Under the pieces are notes generated by a model. It was given only the letters and a program-made list of their open reading frames with translations. It did no database searches and had not been told where the DNA came from. DNA of 64,000 nucleotides from Nocardioides sp. L-11A. Its GTDB lineage: Bacteria; Actinomycetota; Actinomycetes; Propionibacteriales; Nocardioidaceae. Every line of letters begins with the position of its first letter. The first letter of the stretch is position 1. Below, in pieces: positions 46,155-54,668 of the stretch. A program made the position numbers and the translations under genes. The stretch is taken from positions 4,216,001 to 4,280,000 of the forward strand of contig CP124680.1 of assembly GCA_029961745.1 (NCBI GenBank), read 5' to 3'.

Positions 46155-46963
46155 GCCCGGCCGGCCCCGGCGGCGCGCGTCCCGGCGGCGGCGTCCGCTT
46201 CGCCCGCCTGGCCGAGCAGATCGCCGACGACCTCCGGACCCGGCTGCTGGTCGGCGACCTGTCCGACGCCACCGAGCTGCCGGTCGAGGAGACCCTGCGC
46301 CTGCACTACGGCGTCAGCAAGCCCACCTTCCGCGAGGCGGTGCGCGTGCTGGAGGCCGAAGGGCTCATCACGGTGCGCCGCGGGGCGATCGGGGGAGCCG
46401 TGGTCCACCGGCCCGACGCCGAGCACGTCGCCTACAGCCTCGGGCTGGTGCTGTCCGGCCGTCGCGTCGACGTGACCGACGTCGCCGCCGCCATCCGGGC
46501 CGTCGAGCCTGCGTGCGCGGAGGCGTGCGCCCTGCGCGAGGACCGCGACCGCGAGGTCGTGCCGGTACTGCTGCGCCTGCACGAGCGCAGCGTCAAGGTC
46601 GTGGACAACCTCGTCGAGGTCACCGCGCTGTCCCGCCTGTTCCACGAGGCCATCGTCGACCTGTGCGGCAACCACTCGCTCTCGGTCCTGGCGGGCGCAC
46701 TGGAGTCCCTGTGGAGCTCGCACGAGTCGGCCTGGGCGAGCCGTGACGGGGACACCTCCACGATCCCCCGCGACCAGCGCATGCACGCGCTCGAGGAGCA
46801 CCGCGTCCTGATCGACCAGATCGCCGCCGGCGACGCGGCCGGCGCCCGGGCGACGTCCCTGCGGCACCTCGAGGTGTCGCAGAACTACCCGAGCCCCCAG
46901 GACGGGGAGATCCTCGTCTCCCCCGCCTCCGTGCGCTCCCGCTTCATCGCCGCGTCCTCGTGA
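46151..46963 (+). CDS. GntR/FCD-family transcriptional regulator, paralogue A
   Basis: 270 residues from GTG 46151, overlapping the upstream stop. Winged helix-turn-helix: FARLAEQIADDLRTRLLVGD, then HYGVSKPTFREAVRVLEAEG and ITVRRGAIGGAVVHRP. FCD effector domain with presumed metal ligands in SRLFHEAIVDLCGN, LEEHRVLIDQIAAGD and LRHLEV. Proteins of this group bind organic acids and repress degradation operons. Very similar along its full length to the regulator at 58412-59215. A GC hairpin terminator follows. Confidence 0.92.
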   Translation: MSPAGPGGARPGGGVRFARLAEQIADDLRTRLLVGDLSDATELPVEETLRLHYGVSKPTFREAVRVLEAEGLITVRRGAIGGAVVHRPDAEHVAYSLGLVLSGRRVDVTDVAAAIRAVEPACAEACALREDRDREVVPVLLRLHERSVKVVDNLVEVTALSRLFHEAIVDLCGNHSLSVLAGALESLWSSHESAWASRDGDTSTIPRDQRMHALEEHRVLIDQIAAGDAAGARATSLRHLEVSQNYPSPQDGEILVSPASVRSRFIAASS

Positions 46964-47006
46964 GTCCCGGGCTCCCTCGGCGCGGCGGTGCCGCGGGGCC
47001 CGGGAC
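46964..47006. terminator. Bidirectional terminator between GntR A and HD-domain gene
   Basis: Arms 46964-46975 and 46995-47006 (GTCCCGGGCTCC with GGGGCCCGGGAC, one mismatch) enclose a second perfect hairpin GCGGC-ggt-GCCGC at 46982-46994. Located between two convergent stops. Confidence 0.75.
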
Positions 47007-47015
47007 CGCGGCCCC

Positions 47016-47615
47016 TCAATCGGCGGGGCCGTTCCCCTCGATCGCCGGGTCCCCCCAGGCGTGGGGCTCTCGGGAGAAGACCTCCTGCAGCATCGGGAGG
47101 AAGAAGCTCAGCGGCAGGGTGTCGTAGTCGGGGTCGAAGGAGGGCGCGTCCCAGGCCGCGCAGAAGTGCGCGCAGGTGTCGAAGTACGGCGAGTCGCGGT
47201 AGCGCTCGCGGCTGTCGGTCGGGATCCCCATCGCCGCGCCGTAGTGGTAGGTCTGGAAGACGCCGTGGTGCTTGACGACCCACACGGACTCCTCGTCGAG
47301 GAAGGGCCGCAGGATGGCGGCCGCGACCTCGCTGTGGTTGTCGGGCGACAGGTCGTCGCCGATGTCGTGCAGCAACGCCGCGACGACCAGGTCGATCCGC
47401 GCCCCTTCCCGATGCGCCCGCGTGGCGCTCTGCAGCGAGTGGGTGTAGCGATCGACGCGATAGCCGTAGGTGTGACCCTGCATCGCCTCGAGCTGCCTCA
47501 CCAGGTTGGGCACCAGGTTCTCCGTCCGGTGCCGCGCCGCCTCGCGGGCGATCAGCTTGATCTCCTCGGGGGTCGCGTCGTCCATCGTGGTGAAGCTGAC
47601 CACGTCCATCGTCAT
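47016..47615 (-). CDS. HD-domain protein, PhnZ/TmpB-like residue pattern (possible diiron oxygenase)
   Basis: 199 residues from ATG 47615 with AAGGAG five nt ahead. HD core: H59 in DRYTHSLQSAT, H83-D84 in ALLHDIGDD, H94 in PDNHSEVAA, H116/H117 in VVKHHGVFQTYHYG, and an acidic motif WDAPSFDPDYD (D156, D161). The combination of an N-terminal GYRVDRYTHSLQ, a DNHSE His and SFDPxYD is what distinguishes the small HD mixed-valent diiron oxygenases (PhnZ, TmpB) from phosphohydrolases. Last gene of the importer operon, 37 nt after the second ATPase. Family of oxygenase is inferred; substrate unknown. Confidence 0.75.
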   Translation of the reverse strand: MTMDVVSFTTMDDATPEEIKLIAREAARHRTENLVPNLVRQLEAMQGHTYGYRVDRYTHSLQSATRAHREGARIDLVVAALLHDIGDDLSPDNHSEVAAAILRPFLDEESVWVVKHHGVFQTYHYGAAMGIPTDSRERYRDSPYFDTCAHFCAAWDAPSFDPDYDTLPLSFFLPMLQEVFSREPHAWGDPAIEGNGPAD

Positions 47616-47652
47616 GTCGACTCCTTCGCTCGTCTCTTCGGTGGGTGATCGG

Positions 47653-48459
47653 TCATCCGCGCAGCGCCCGGGGCACCGGTGTCGGTACGGCGGCCAACAG
47701 GTCGCGGGTGTAGGTCTCGGCAGGATCGCGCAGCACCTGCGCCACGGGCCCCTGCTCCACGACGCGACCGCTCCTCATCACGAGGACGTCGTCCGCGATC
47801 ACCTCCACGAGCGCGAGGTGATGGGTGATGAAGAGCAGGGCCAGCCCGAGCTCGCGTTGCATCGACGCGAGGAGCTCCAGCACCTGGGCCTGGACGGAGA
47901 CGTCGAGCGCGGCGGTCGGCTCGTCGCAGACCACGAAGTCCGGCTCGACGATCAGCGCGCGTGCGATGGCGACCCGCTGCAGCTGCCCGCCCGAGAGCTC
48001 GGCGGGGTGCCGTCGCCCGAAGCGGGCGGTCAGCCCGACCCGGTCCAGCATCTCGGCGGCCCGACGCGTGCGCTCCTCGGCGGAGCCGAGCTCGTGGACG
48101 ACCAGCGGCTCGGCGACCGAGTCGGCGATGGTCATCCGGGGGTTGAGGCAGCTGTAGGGATCCTGGAACACCATCTGCATACGCCGCCGCAGCTCGCGCA
48201 TCCGCGCCGCGGACTGGCGGCGCAGGTCGATCCCGTCGAACGTGATCGAGCCCCGGTCCGGCTCGATCAGCCGGAGCACCAGGCGCCCGACAGTGGACTT
48301 GCCGGCACCCGACTCGCCCACCACGGCGATCGAGCGGCCCTGGGCCACCGTGAAGGAGACCCCGTCGACGGCCGGCTGGACGGGTGCCGGGCGGCCGATC
48401 AGCCGACGGTTGCGGGAGAAGGTCTTGCCGAGGTCCCGTACCTCGAGCAGCGTCGTCAT
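47653..48459 (-). CDS. Oligopeptide/nickel-type ABC importer, ATPase 2 (DppF-like)
   Basis: 268 residues from ATG 48459 (overlaps the upstream ATPase stop, ATGA). Walker A GESGAGKST, QMVFQDPYSCLNPRMTI, signature LSGGQLQRVAIARAL, Walker B VVCDEPTAALD, switch His in FITHHLALV. Second nucleotide-binding subunit of the importer; no C-terminal iron-sulfur Cys motif is seen here, as is usual for DppF partners lacking it. Confidence 0.93.
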   Translation of the reverse strand: MTTLLEVRDLGKTFSRNRRLIGRPAPVQPAVDGVSFTVAQGRSIAVVGESGAGKSTVGRLVLRLIEPDRGSITFDGIDLRRQSAARMRELRRRMQMVFQDPYSCLNPRMTIADSVAEPLVVHELGSAEERTRRAAEMLDRVGLTARFGRRHPAELSGGQLQRVAIARALIVEPDFVVCDEPTAALDVSVQAQVLELLASMQRELGLALLFITHHLALVEVIADDVLVMRSGRVVEQGPVAQVLRDPAETYTRDLLAAVPTPVPRALRG

Positions 48460-49469
48460 CGCGCGATCCCCTCCAGCTGCAGGTCCGTGGCCCGGTGGCA
48501 CCGGACGTCTCGCCCCGCGCCGGCCACCGACAGACCGGGATGGCCGACGGCGCAGGCGACCGGCTGCGCGTGCGCGCACCGCGGCGCGAAGCGGCACTCC
48601 TCGCCGTGCGACCCGGCGGGCGGGATGGTGCCCGGGATCGACCGCAGCGGCTCACCGCTCCCCAGGACGGGGATGGAGCCCAGCAGTCCCTCGGTGTAGG
48701 GATGGCGCGGCACGAGGAAGAGCTCCTCGATCGCGCCGTGCTCGACGACCTCGCCGGCGTACATCACGGCGACGCGGTCCGCGACCTCAGCGACGACGCC
48801 GAGGTCGTGACTGATGAACAGCACCGCGAGCTCGGTCTCCCGCTGGATGTCGCGCAGCAGCTCCAGGACCCGGGCCTGCACCGTGACGTCGAGGGCGGTC
48901 GTGGGCTCGTCGGCGATGAGCAGTGAGGGACTGCTGCACAGCGCCGCGGCGATGGCCAGCCGCTGCGCCATCCCACCGCTGAACTGGTGCGGGTAGTCCC
49001 GGCTGCGGCGCTCCGGCTCGGGGATGCCGACGGCGTCGAGCATCTCGACCGCCTTGTCCCAGGCGGCCCGGCGGCCCAGGCCGAGGTGCACCCGGGCCAC
49101 CTCCGCGACCTGCTCGCCGGCGGTGTAGGCCGGGTTGAGGCTGCGCATGGGGTTCTGGAAGATCATCGCGACCTCACGGCCGCGCAGCCGCCGCAGCTCG
49201 CGCTCGGGCAGGCCGACCAGCTCGCGCCCCCGGAACCGGATCGAGCCCTCGGCGATCCGGCCGCCCTTGCGACCGGCGAGACCCAGGACAGCGGTGGCGG
49301 AGACGGTCTTGCCCGAGCCCGACTCCCCCACGAGGGCGAGGGTCTCACCACGGTCCAGGGTGAAGCTGACGTCCTCGACGACCCGCGTCCAAGACCTCCC
49401 GGTGCGGTACTCCACGGTGAGGCCCTCCACCTCGAGCAGGGGCGGGGAGGGCTGGGTCGGGTCACTCAT
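48456..49469 (-). CDS. Oligopeptide/nickel-type ABC importer, ATPase 1 (DppD-like)
   Basis: 337 residues from ATG 49469. Walker A GESGSGKTV, AMIFQNPMRSLNPAYTAG, signature FSGGMAQRLAIAAAL, Walker B LIADEPTTALD, switch His in FISHDLGVV. The C terminus carries the oligo_HPY extension with Cys residues (ECRFAPRCAHAQPVACAVGHPG ... VRCHRA pattern) that bind a 4Fe-4S cluster in DppD-type proteins. Overlaps the permease stop by eight bases. Confidence 0.93.
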   Translation of the reverse strand: MSDPTQPSPPLLEVEGLTVEYRTGRSWTRVVEDVSFTLDRGETLALVGESGSGKTVSATAVLGLAGRKGGRIAEGSIRFRGRELVGLPERELRRLRGREVAMIFQNPMRSLNPAYTAGEQVAEVARVHLGLGRRAAWDKAVEMLDAVGIPEPERRSRDYPHQFSGGMAQRLAIAAALCSSPSLLIADEPTTALDVTVQARVLELLRDIQRETELAVLFISHDLGVVAEVADRVAVMYAGEVVEHGAIEELFLVPRHPYTEGLLGSIPVLGSGEPLRSIPGTIPPAGSHGEECRFAPRCAHAQPVACAVGHPGLSVAGAGRDVRCHRATDLQLEGIAR

Positions 49470-50346
49470 CGACGACCTTCCTTCCGGTCGCGGCCAGCGA
49501 CCTGCGGATCCCCTCACCCACGAGGGTGAAGGACAAGACGACGGTGAAGATGAGGAGCCCCGGCAGCCAGACCAGGTTGGGCGCCAACGTCATCGTCTGG
49601 GCGGCCGTGCTCAGCATCGACCCCCAGCTCGCCGTGGGCGCCTCAACGCCGAGGCCCAGGAAGCTCAGACTGGCCTCCGCGCTGACCGCGACGCCGAGTG
49701 CGACCGAGACCTGGACCAGGATCGCCGGGACCACGTTGGGCAGCACATGCCGCAGCACCACCCGGGCCGGCGGGCAGCCGATGGCGATCGACGACTCGAT
49801 ATAGGTCTCGCCCATGACCTCGTGGGTCGCCGCGCGCGTCACCCGGAAGAACTGCGGCGCGAAGATCAGGCCCACTGCGGTCATCGCCTTGGTGAGGCCC
49901 GGCCCCAGGACGGCGACGATGGTGAGCGCGAGGATCAGCCCGGGGATGCTCATCAGGCCGTCGAACACGCGCGACAGCGCGGCGTCGAGAAGACCGCGGC
50001 GGAACCCGGCCAGCAGGCCCGCCGGGACGCCGATCAGCACGCTCACCCCGACCGCCACCAGGGCGGCCTGGAGGGTGACCCGCGAGCCGTAGACGAGCCG
50101 GCTGAACACGTCCCGGCCGTAGTCGTCGGTGCCGAACCAGTGCTCGCCCGACCACGGCTGGAAGCGCTGCATCAGCTGCTGGGCGTCGGGGTCGTGCGTC
50201 GCAAGCACCGGGGCGAGCACGGCACCCAGGACGATCAGGACCAGGTAGAGGAGGGCGACCGTCGCCAACGGCTCCCTGCGGGCGGCCGCGGCCGCCCGGC
50301 CCATCCTCCCGGGTCGCGGGCGCGACGGCGCTGACGTCTGGCTCAT
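49462..50346 (-). CDS. Oligopeptide/nickel-type ABC importer permease (DppC-like)
   Basis: 294 residues, six membrane helices. N-terminal OppC extension (ARREPLATVALLYLVLIVLG), HWFGTDDYGRDVFSRLVYGSR, and the EAA cytosolic loop THEVMGETYIESSIAIGCPPARVVLRHVLP that docks the ATPase (split here as THEVMGETYIESS and GCPPARVVLRHVLP). ATG 50346 overlaps the DppB-like stop by four bases. Confidence 0.93.
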   Translation of the reverse strand: MSQTSAPSRPRPGRMGRAAAAARREPLATVALLYLVLIVLGAVLAPVLATHDPDAQQLMQRFQPWSGEHWFGTDDYGRDVFSRLVYGSRVTLQAALVAVGVSVLIGVPAGLLAGFRRGLLDAALSRVFDGLMSIPGLILALTIVAVLGPGLTKAMTAVGLIFAPQFFRVTRAATHEVMGETYIESSIAIGCPPARVVLRHVLPNVVPAILVQVSVALGVAVSAEASLSFLGLGVEAPTASWGSMLSTAAQTMTLAPNLVWLPGLLIFTVVLSFTLVGEGIRRSLAATGRKVVDE

Positions 50347-51284
50347 GTGCGGACCTTGGGGTTGAAGTAGCCGTAGGAGATGTCGACCAGCAGGTTGATG
50401 ACCAGGACGATCAGTGTGGTGAAGGCGACCAGCCCCAGCAGGACCGGGATGTCGCGGTTGAGCACGCTGGTCACGGCGAGCCGGCCGATGCCCGGGAGGT
50501 CGAAGACGCTCTCGATCGCCACGGTCCCGCCGAGCACCTGGGCGAATCGGTAGGCGAAGACGGTCGTGACCGGGACGGCGGCGTTCTTCGCGGCGTGCTT
50601 GCCGAGCACCCGAGGCCGGGTCAGACCGCGCGCCTCGGCATTGGTGATGTAGTCCTGCCGCAGCACCGTGACCATCGCCTGGCGGAACTGCAGGGCGACC
50701 TCGGCCATCGGCAGCAGCGACAGCGCCGTCGCCGGCAGGATCAGATGGGACAGCCAGGGCCACAGGCCTGCCGAGAGCGGCTGGTAGCCGATGGCGGGCA
50801 GCCACCGCGCCTGCACCGAGAACAGCATGACCAGCACCAGCGCCACCCAGAACGGTGGGAGCGCGATGGCCGCCGACGCGACCGCCGTGATCGCGCGGTC
50901 GATCATCCGGCCGTGCCGGAGGGCGGCGGCCAGGCCGGCCGCCAGTCCGAGGAGCAGGGTGATGAGCATGGCGACGACGACGAGGGAGAGCGTCGCCGGC
51001 AGGCGGTCACCGATGGCATCGGTGACCGCCTGTCCGTTCGCCAGGGACGACCCCAGATTGGCCTGGAGTGCGTCGAGCAGCCATGAGCCGTACCTCTGGA
51101 GCAGGGGCTCGTCGAGGCCGAGACTCGCCCGGATCTCGGCGATCCGCTCCGCCGTGGGGTGCTCGCCGGCGATCGCCGCCGCGGGGTCACCGGGCGCGAG
51201 GTCGACGAGCACGAACACACAGAAGGTGACCGCCACCAGGATCGGCAGCGCGACGGCGAGTCGGCGCAGGGCATAACGGGTCAT
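50343..51284 (-). CDS. Oligopeptide/nickel-type ABC importer permease (DppB-like)
   Basis: 313 residues. Classic MTRYALRRLAVALPILVAVT start with periplasm-side GDPAAAI, six helices, EAA loop MVTVLRQDYITNAEARGL, and the C-terminal ESVFDLPGIGRLAVTSVLNRD motif. Forms the channel with the DppC-like subunit. 30 nt after the binding-protein gene. Confidence 0.94.
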   Translation of the reverse strand: MTRYALRRLAVALPILVAVTFCVFVLVDLAPGDPAAAIAGEHPTAERIAEIRASLGLDEPLLQRYGSWLLDALQANLGSSLANGQAVTDAIGDRLPATLSLVVVAMLITLLLGLAAGLAAALRHGRMIDRAITAVASAAIALPPFWVALVLVMLFSVQARWLPAIGYQPLSAGLWPWLSHLILPATALSLLPMAEVALQFRQAMVTVLRQDYITNAEARGLTRPRVLGKHAAKNAAVPVTTVFAYRFAQVLGGTVAIESVFDLPGIGRLAVTSVLNRDIPVLLGLVAFTTLIVLVINLLVDISYGYFNPKVRT

Positions 51285-51314
51285 CGGGGACTCAGCTCCT
51301 CGGCACGAGCCCGA

Positions 51315-52922
51315 TCACTTGACCATCGCGACGTTGCGGTAGCTGGGGAAGCCACTGCGCACCCAGGGCAGGTTCGGGACGTTGGCGATCTTCTCCGAGC
51401 GGACCCAGACCTGCTCGCCGCGCACGATCGGCGTCCACATGTCGTTGTCCGCCATCACCTTCCAGATCTCCCGGTACTTCGCGGCGCGCTCGTCGAGAGA
51501 CTTCGTCGGGTCGGCGGCCTCGGCCGGCAGGGTGCCGAGGACGTCACCGAAACCACGCGCCGCGGCGAAGCCGTCGGTCACGTAGTAGGAGAGGGTCGAG
51601 GCGGGGTCGGGGGCCGGCGAGGCGTTGATGACCTGGGCGTCGAGCTCGCCGCGCCGGTACATCTCGTCGATCTGCGCGAACGGGATGGACTGCAGGTCGA
51701 CCTCGATCCCGACCGCTCCGAGCTGGGTCTGCAGCGCCTGGGCCACCGGCTCGGCGGTGCTCCCGGTGGCCGCTGCGATGCTGATCTCGGCGCCACCGGC
51801 CTTCTCGACGAGCGCCTTGGCGGCCTCGAGATCGGGCTCCGGAGCGGCGAGATCGGGATCGGCGGCCCAGTAGTCCTCGGGATAGAACTGGGTCGCGGGG
51901 CTCGCGTTGCCCGAGAACAGGCCTTCGACGATCTCGGTGCGGTTGACGGCGAGCCCGATGGCCTCACGCACCTCGGGCTTGGCCAGGTCACCGCGCTCGG
52001 CGTTGACCATCAGGATCACCGGGGTGATCTGGGCGATCTTGTCGCCCTGCACAGCTCCCCGCTCCACGAGGGCGAGCGCCTCCTGGACCGGCGCCGAGCC
52101 GGAGATCTGGGCCACGTCGAGGGCGCCGGTCTGCACGCCGTTGAGGCGCGCCGCCTGATCGGCCACGGTGCGCACGACCAGCGTCGCGGCGTACGCCGTG
52201 TCCTCGTTCCAGTAGTCGTCGCTGCGCTCGAAGGTCACCTGCTCACCGGTCTTGACCTCGACCGGCACGTAGGGACCGGAGCCGGCGGTACCGGGGTCGA
52301 GGGCGAGCTCGTCGGCGCGCTCGGCGAGGGCCTTGGGGCTGACCATCATCCCGGCGTTGAGGGCGAAGGTGGCCGGCAGGTCGGCGCCCAGTCCGGGCAC
52401 CAGGTCGAGCCGGACGGTGTACGGGTCCTCGACCACGACCCGGTCGATCGGCGCCAGGGCCGCGACCAGGCTGCTGCCCTCCATCGTCTTGCCGCGCTCG
52501 ATGTTGGTCTTGACGACCTCGGCGTCGAACGCCGCGCCGTCGTTGAAGGTGACGTCGTCGCGGAGCTTCAGGGTGAGGCTGGACCCGTCCGCGGCGAACT
52601 CCCAGGAGGTGGCGAGCATCGGCTGCACCTGGTAGTCCGCGTCCATCTGGGTCAGGGTGTCGTAGATCAGGAAGGTGTAGGTGTTCTCGCCGATGTTGGC
52701 CTGCTTGGCCGGGTCGAGGGCGGAGAACGGGGACGGCGTGCCGACCCTGATGGTCGCGGTCCGGTCGTAGGTCGAGGGGTCCGCACTCGGGCCGCCGCCG
52801 TTGCCACCGGCGTCCTTCGACGAGCCCGAGCCGCACGCGGCCAGCGGCACCAGGAGCCCGACGGCGGCGACCGCCATCGCCGCCCGCCTCGTCACCCGGC
52901 TCACTCCAAGTCTGCGCGTCAC
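51315..52922 (-). CDS. ABC importer substrate-binding lipoprotein (SBP_bac_5)
   Basis: 535 residues from GTG 52922. Lipoprotein signal AAMAVAAVGLLVPLAACGSG, then a Gly/Ser linker and a cluster C (peptide/nickel/opine-type) binding fold: ALDPAKQANIGENTYTFLIY, LATSWEFAADGSSLTLKLRD, DVTFNDGAAFDAEVVKTNIER, YRNVAMVK C terminus. It captures the substrate outside and hands it to the DppBC-like channel. Ligand specificity unknown; the enzymes around suggest a catabolised small acid, amide or opine rather than peptides. Confidence 0.93.
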   Translation of the reverse strand: MTRRLGVSRVTRRAAMAVAAVGLLVPLAACGSGSSKDAGGNGGGPSADPSTYDRTATIRVGTPSPFSALDPAKQANIGENTYTFLIYDTLTQMDADYQVQPMLATSWEFAADGSSLTLKLRDDVTFNDGAAFDAEVVKTNIERGKTMEGSSLVAALAPIDRVVVEDPYTVRLDLVPGLGADLPATFALNAGMMVSPKALAERADELALDPGTAGSGPYVPVEVKTGEQVTFERSDDYWNEDTAYAATLVVRTVADQAARLNGVQTGALDVAQISGSAPVQEALALVERGAVQGDKIAQITPVILMVNAERGDLAKPEVREAIGLAVNRTEIVEGLFSGNASPATQFYPEDYWAADPDLAAPEPDLEAAKALVEKAGGAEISIAAATGSTAEPVAQALQTQLGAVGIEVDLQSIPFAQIDEMYRRGELDAQVINASPAPDPASTLSYYVTDGFAAARGFGDVLGTLPAEAADPTKSLDERAAKYREIWKVMADNDMWTPIVRGEQVWVRSEKIANVPNLPWVRSGFPSYRNVAMVK

Positions 52923-53161
52923 GTCTCCACCCTTCTGTGTGTCCTGCGCCGCGGCGCAGTGCTCGTCGATGACCGGCCCGGAATGGTCGCGGGCCCGGCC
53001 GACGCCCCGTCAACCTGTGACGGGCGCCACGTCCCGAGAGTAGGACTTTGCGATTCTCGAAAGCAACAGATCCCATGGATCTTTTAAAGGTTTTTCCGCC
53101 TCCGAACGGTCGTTTCGAACACTAGAGGCCCAAAATTTCTATCTAAAGTTCCAAAAGAAAA
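52923..53161 (-). promoter_or_regulatory. AT-rich leader of the binding-protein gene
   Basis: 239 bp without a gene between the binding-protein gene and the preceding 172-residue ORF. The stretch 53070-53160 is strikingly AT-rich for this genome and contains GGATCTTTTAAAGG and TTTCTATCTAAAG. This could house an internal promoter and GntR sites, so the importer and the enzyme genes may be separate transcripts of one regulon. No terminator hairpin was seen. Confidence 0.45.
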
Positions 53162-53680
53162 TCATGAGGCACCCAGCCGGTCCAGCACGCTCGCCACCTC
53201 GTCGACCGCACCGGTGAGGTCGGCAGCGGCCACGGCGTCCGCGAGGTCGCCCGCCCCGGCGTAGCGCAGCATCGCGGGCAGCCGGGTGCGCAGGCGCTCG
53301 AGGGTCCACGCCTGGGGGTCGCCCTCGGCGAACTGGTCGAACCGGACCACCTGGTTGGCCTGCTCCCCGTGACGCACGTAGTGGTAGTGGGGCTCGTTGT
53401 CGAAGCAGTCGAAGCGCAGCCACTCCAACCCGTCGGCCGTGCCGACGACGTGGATGCAGGCGCCGCCGTCGTCTATCCCGGTGTCCACCGTCTGGTCCGG
53501 CCGCCCGCGGTCGAGGGCGTTCGCGTTGATCGCCTCGTCGGACAGGTTGCGGGACTCCACGATGAAGGTGAGGGCGCCCGCAGGCACCTCGACGCAGCGA
53601 TCGGGCACCATCGGGATCGGCATCACCTCGTAGGTCCGGCCGAGCCGGTAGGCCTCCACACCGCTGGGGGACGTCGTCAT
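53162..53680 (-). CDS. Uncharacterised His-rich protein of the catabolic operon
   Basis: 172 residues from ATG 53680, overlapping the dehydrogenase stop (ATGA). Soluble; beta-rich N terminus (VPAGALTFIVESRNLSDEAI), a central NEPHYHYVRHGEQANQVVRFDQ with a cluster of His/Tyr, and an Ala/Asp-rich helical C terminus. Conserved histidines could bind metal, but no family is recognised. Coupled to ring/acid-processing enzymes, so an auxiliary or lyase role is plausible. Confidence 0.6.
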   Translation of the reverse strand: MTTSPSGVEAYRLGRTYEVMPIPMVPDRCVEVPAGALTFIVESRNLSDEAINANALDRGRPDQTVDTGIDDGGACIHVVGTADGLEWLRFDCFDNEPHYHYVRHGEQANQVVRFDQFAEGDPQAWTLERLRTRLPAMLRYAGAGDLADAVAAADLTGAVDEVASVLDRLGAS

Positions 53681-54648
53681 GCGAACTCCTTGACCGCGCC
53701 GGTGGGACCGGCGACCTGGTTGATGAGGGGGACGCCGTCGCGGAGACGGCACAGGTTCGTGGCGAACAGGTCGCCGGCCCGCGCGAGGGCCCGCGCCGGG
53801 ACGCTGGCGCAGTGGGCGGAGATCGCGATGCCCGGCGTACTCCACAGCGGACTCGACGGCGGCAGCGGCTCGACGGTCGCGACGTCGAGGGCCGCCCGGA
53901 TCCGGCCCGACGCGCAGGCCTCGGCCAGCGCGCTCTCGTCGAGCACGCTGCCCCGCCCGACGTTGACCAGCAGCGCGCCGTCGGGAAGCGCGTCGATCAT
54001 CGCGGCGTCCAGCAGGTGCGTGGTGCCCGGTACGTCGGGCAGCGCACAGACGACGTAGCGGGCACCGGCCAGCAGGCCCGCCAGCTCCCCCAGGCCACGC
54101 TGGTCGGCCACCCCGGGCAGCGGGTCCGCCGCCGGCGTGCGGCGGGCCACCCGGACCGTCATCCCGAAGGCGCCCGCCAGGTCGGCGACCGCCCGGTTGA
54201 TCGCACCGAACCCGACCAGCAGCAGCTCGGCGCCGCGCAGACCCTCGCCGTAGACCGGACGCCAGGTCCGCTCGGCCTGCGCGTCCCGCGCCTGTGCCAG
54301 CCGTTTGGCGTCGGCCAGGATCCGGGCCAGCACGAACTCGGCGATCTCGCCGGCCGCGGTGCCCGCAGCATTGCAGACCCGGACACCGGCCGCCGCGAGC
54401 TCCGCGACCGGCAGGTGCTCGACCCCCGTGCTGACCGCCTGGACGTACCGCAGACCGCTCAGCCGGCGCAGGTCGACCGCCGGCAGGGTCAGGCAGCTCA
54501 GCGCCCGGACGTCCGGCCAGGGGTACGCCGTATCGCTGGCGAGCGCCTCCGCGTCGTCCACCTGCCAGCCCGGCAGCTGCCGGCACAGGCGGTCGAGCTG
54601 GGCCGCGCGGACGCCCGGCCCGAGCAGGCCCGGATCCTCGGCCACCAC
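53677..54648 (-). CDS. D-2-hydroxyacid dehydrogenase (NAD(P)-dependent)
   Basis: 323 residues from GTG 54648; the start is uncertain because the frame is open upstream to a CTG touching the aldolase stop. Nucleotide-binding LLLVGFGAINRAVADLA, catalytic Arg in NVGRGSVLDESAL, Glu in ALDVATVEPLPP and His in AISAHCASVP. Interconverts a 2-oxo acid and a D-2-hydroxy acid. Lies between class II aldolase and the 172-residue protein in one operon, a natural pairing when the aldolase releases a 2-oxo or hydroxy acid. Confidence 0.88.
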   Translation of the reverse strand: MVAEDPGLLGPGVRAAQLDRLCRQLPGWQVDDAEALASDTAYPWPDVRALSCLTLPAVDLRRLSGLRYVQAVSTGVEHLPVAELAAAGVRVCNAAGTAAGEIAEFVLARILADAKRLAQARDAQAERTWRPVYGEGLRGAELLLVGFGAINRAVADLAGAFGMTVRVARRTPAADPLPGVADQRGLGELAGLLAGARYVVCALPDVPGTTHLLDAAMIDALPDGALLVNVGRGSVLDESALAEACASGRIRAALDVATVEPLPPSSPLWSTPGIAISAHCASVPARALARAGDLFATNLCRLRDGVPLINQVAGPTGAVKEFA

Positions 54649-54668
54649 GACCCGGCGAGGCGCGGCGC

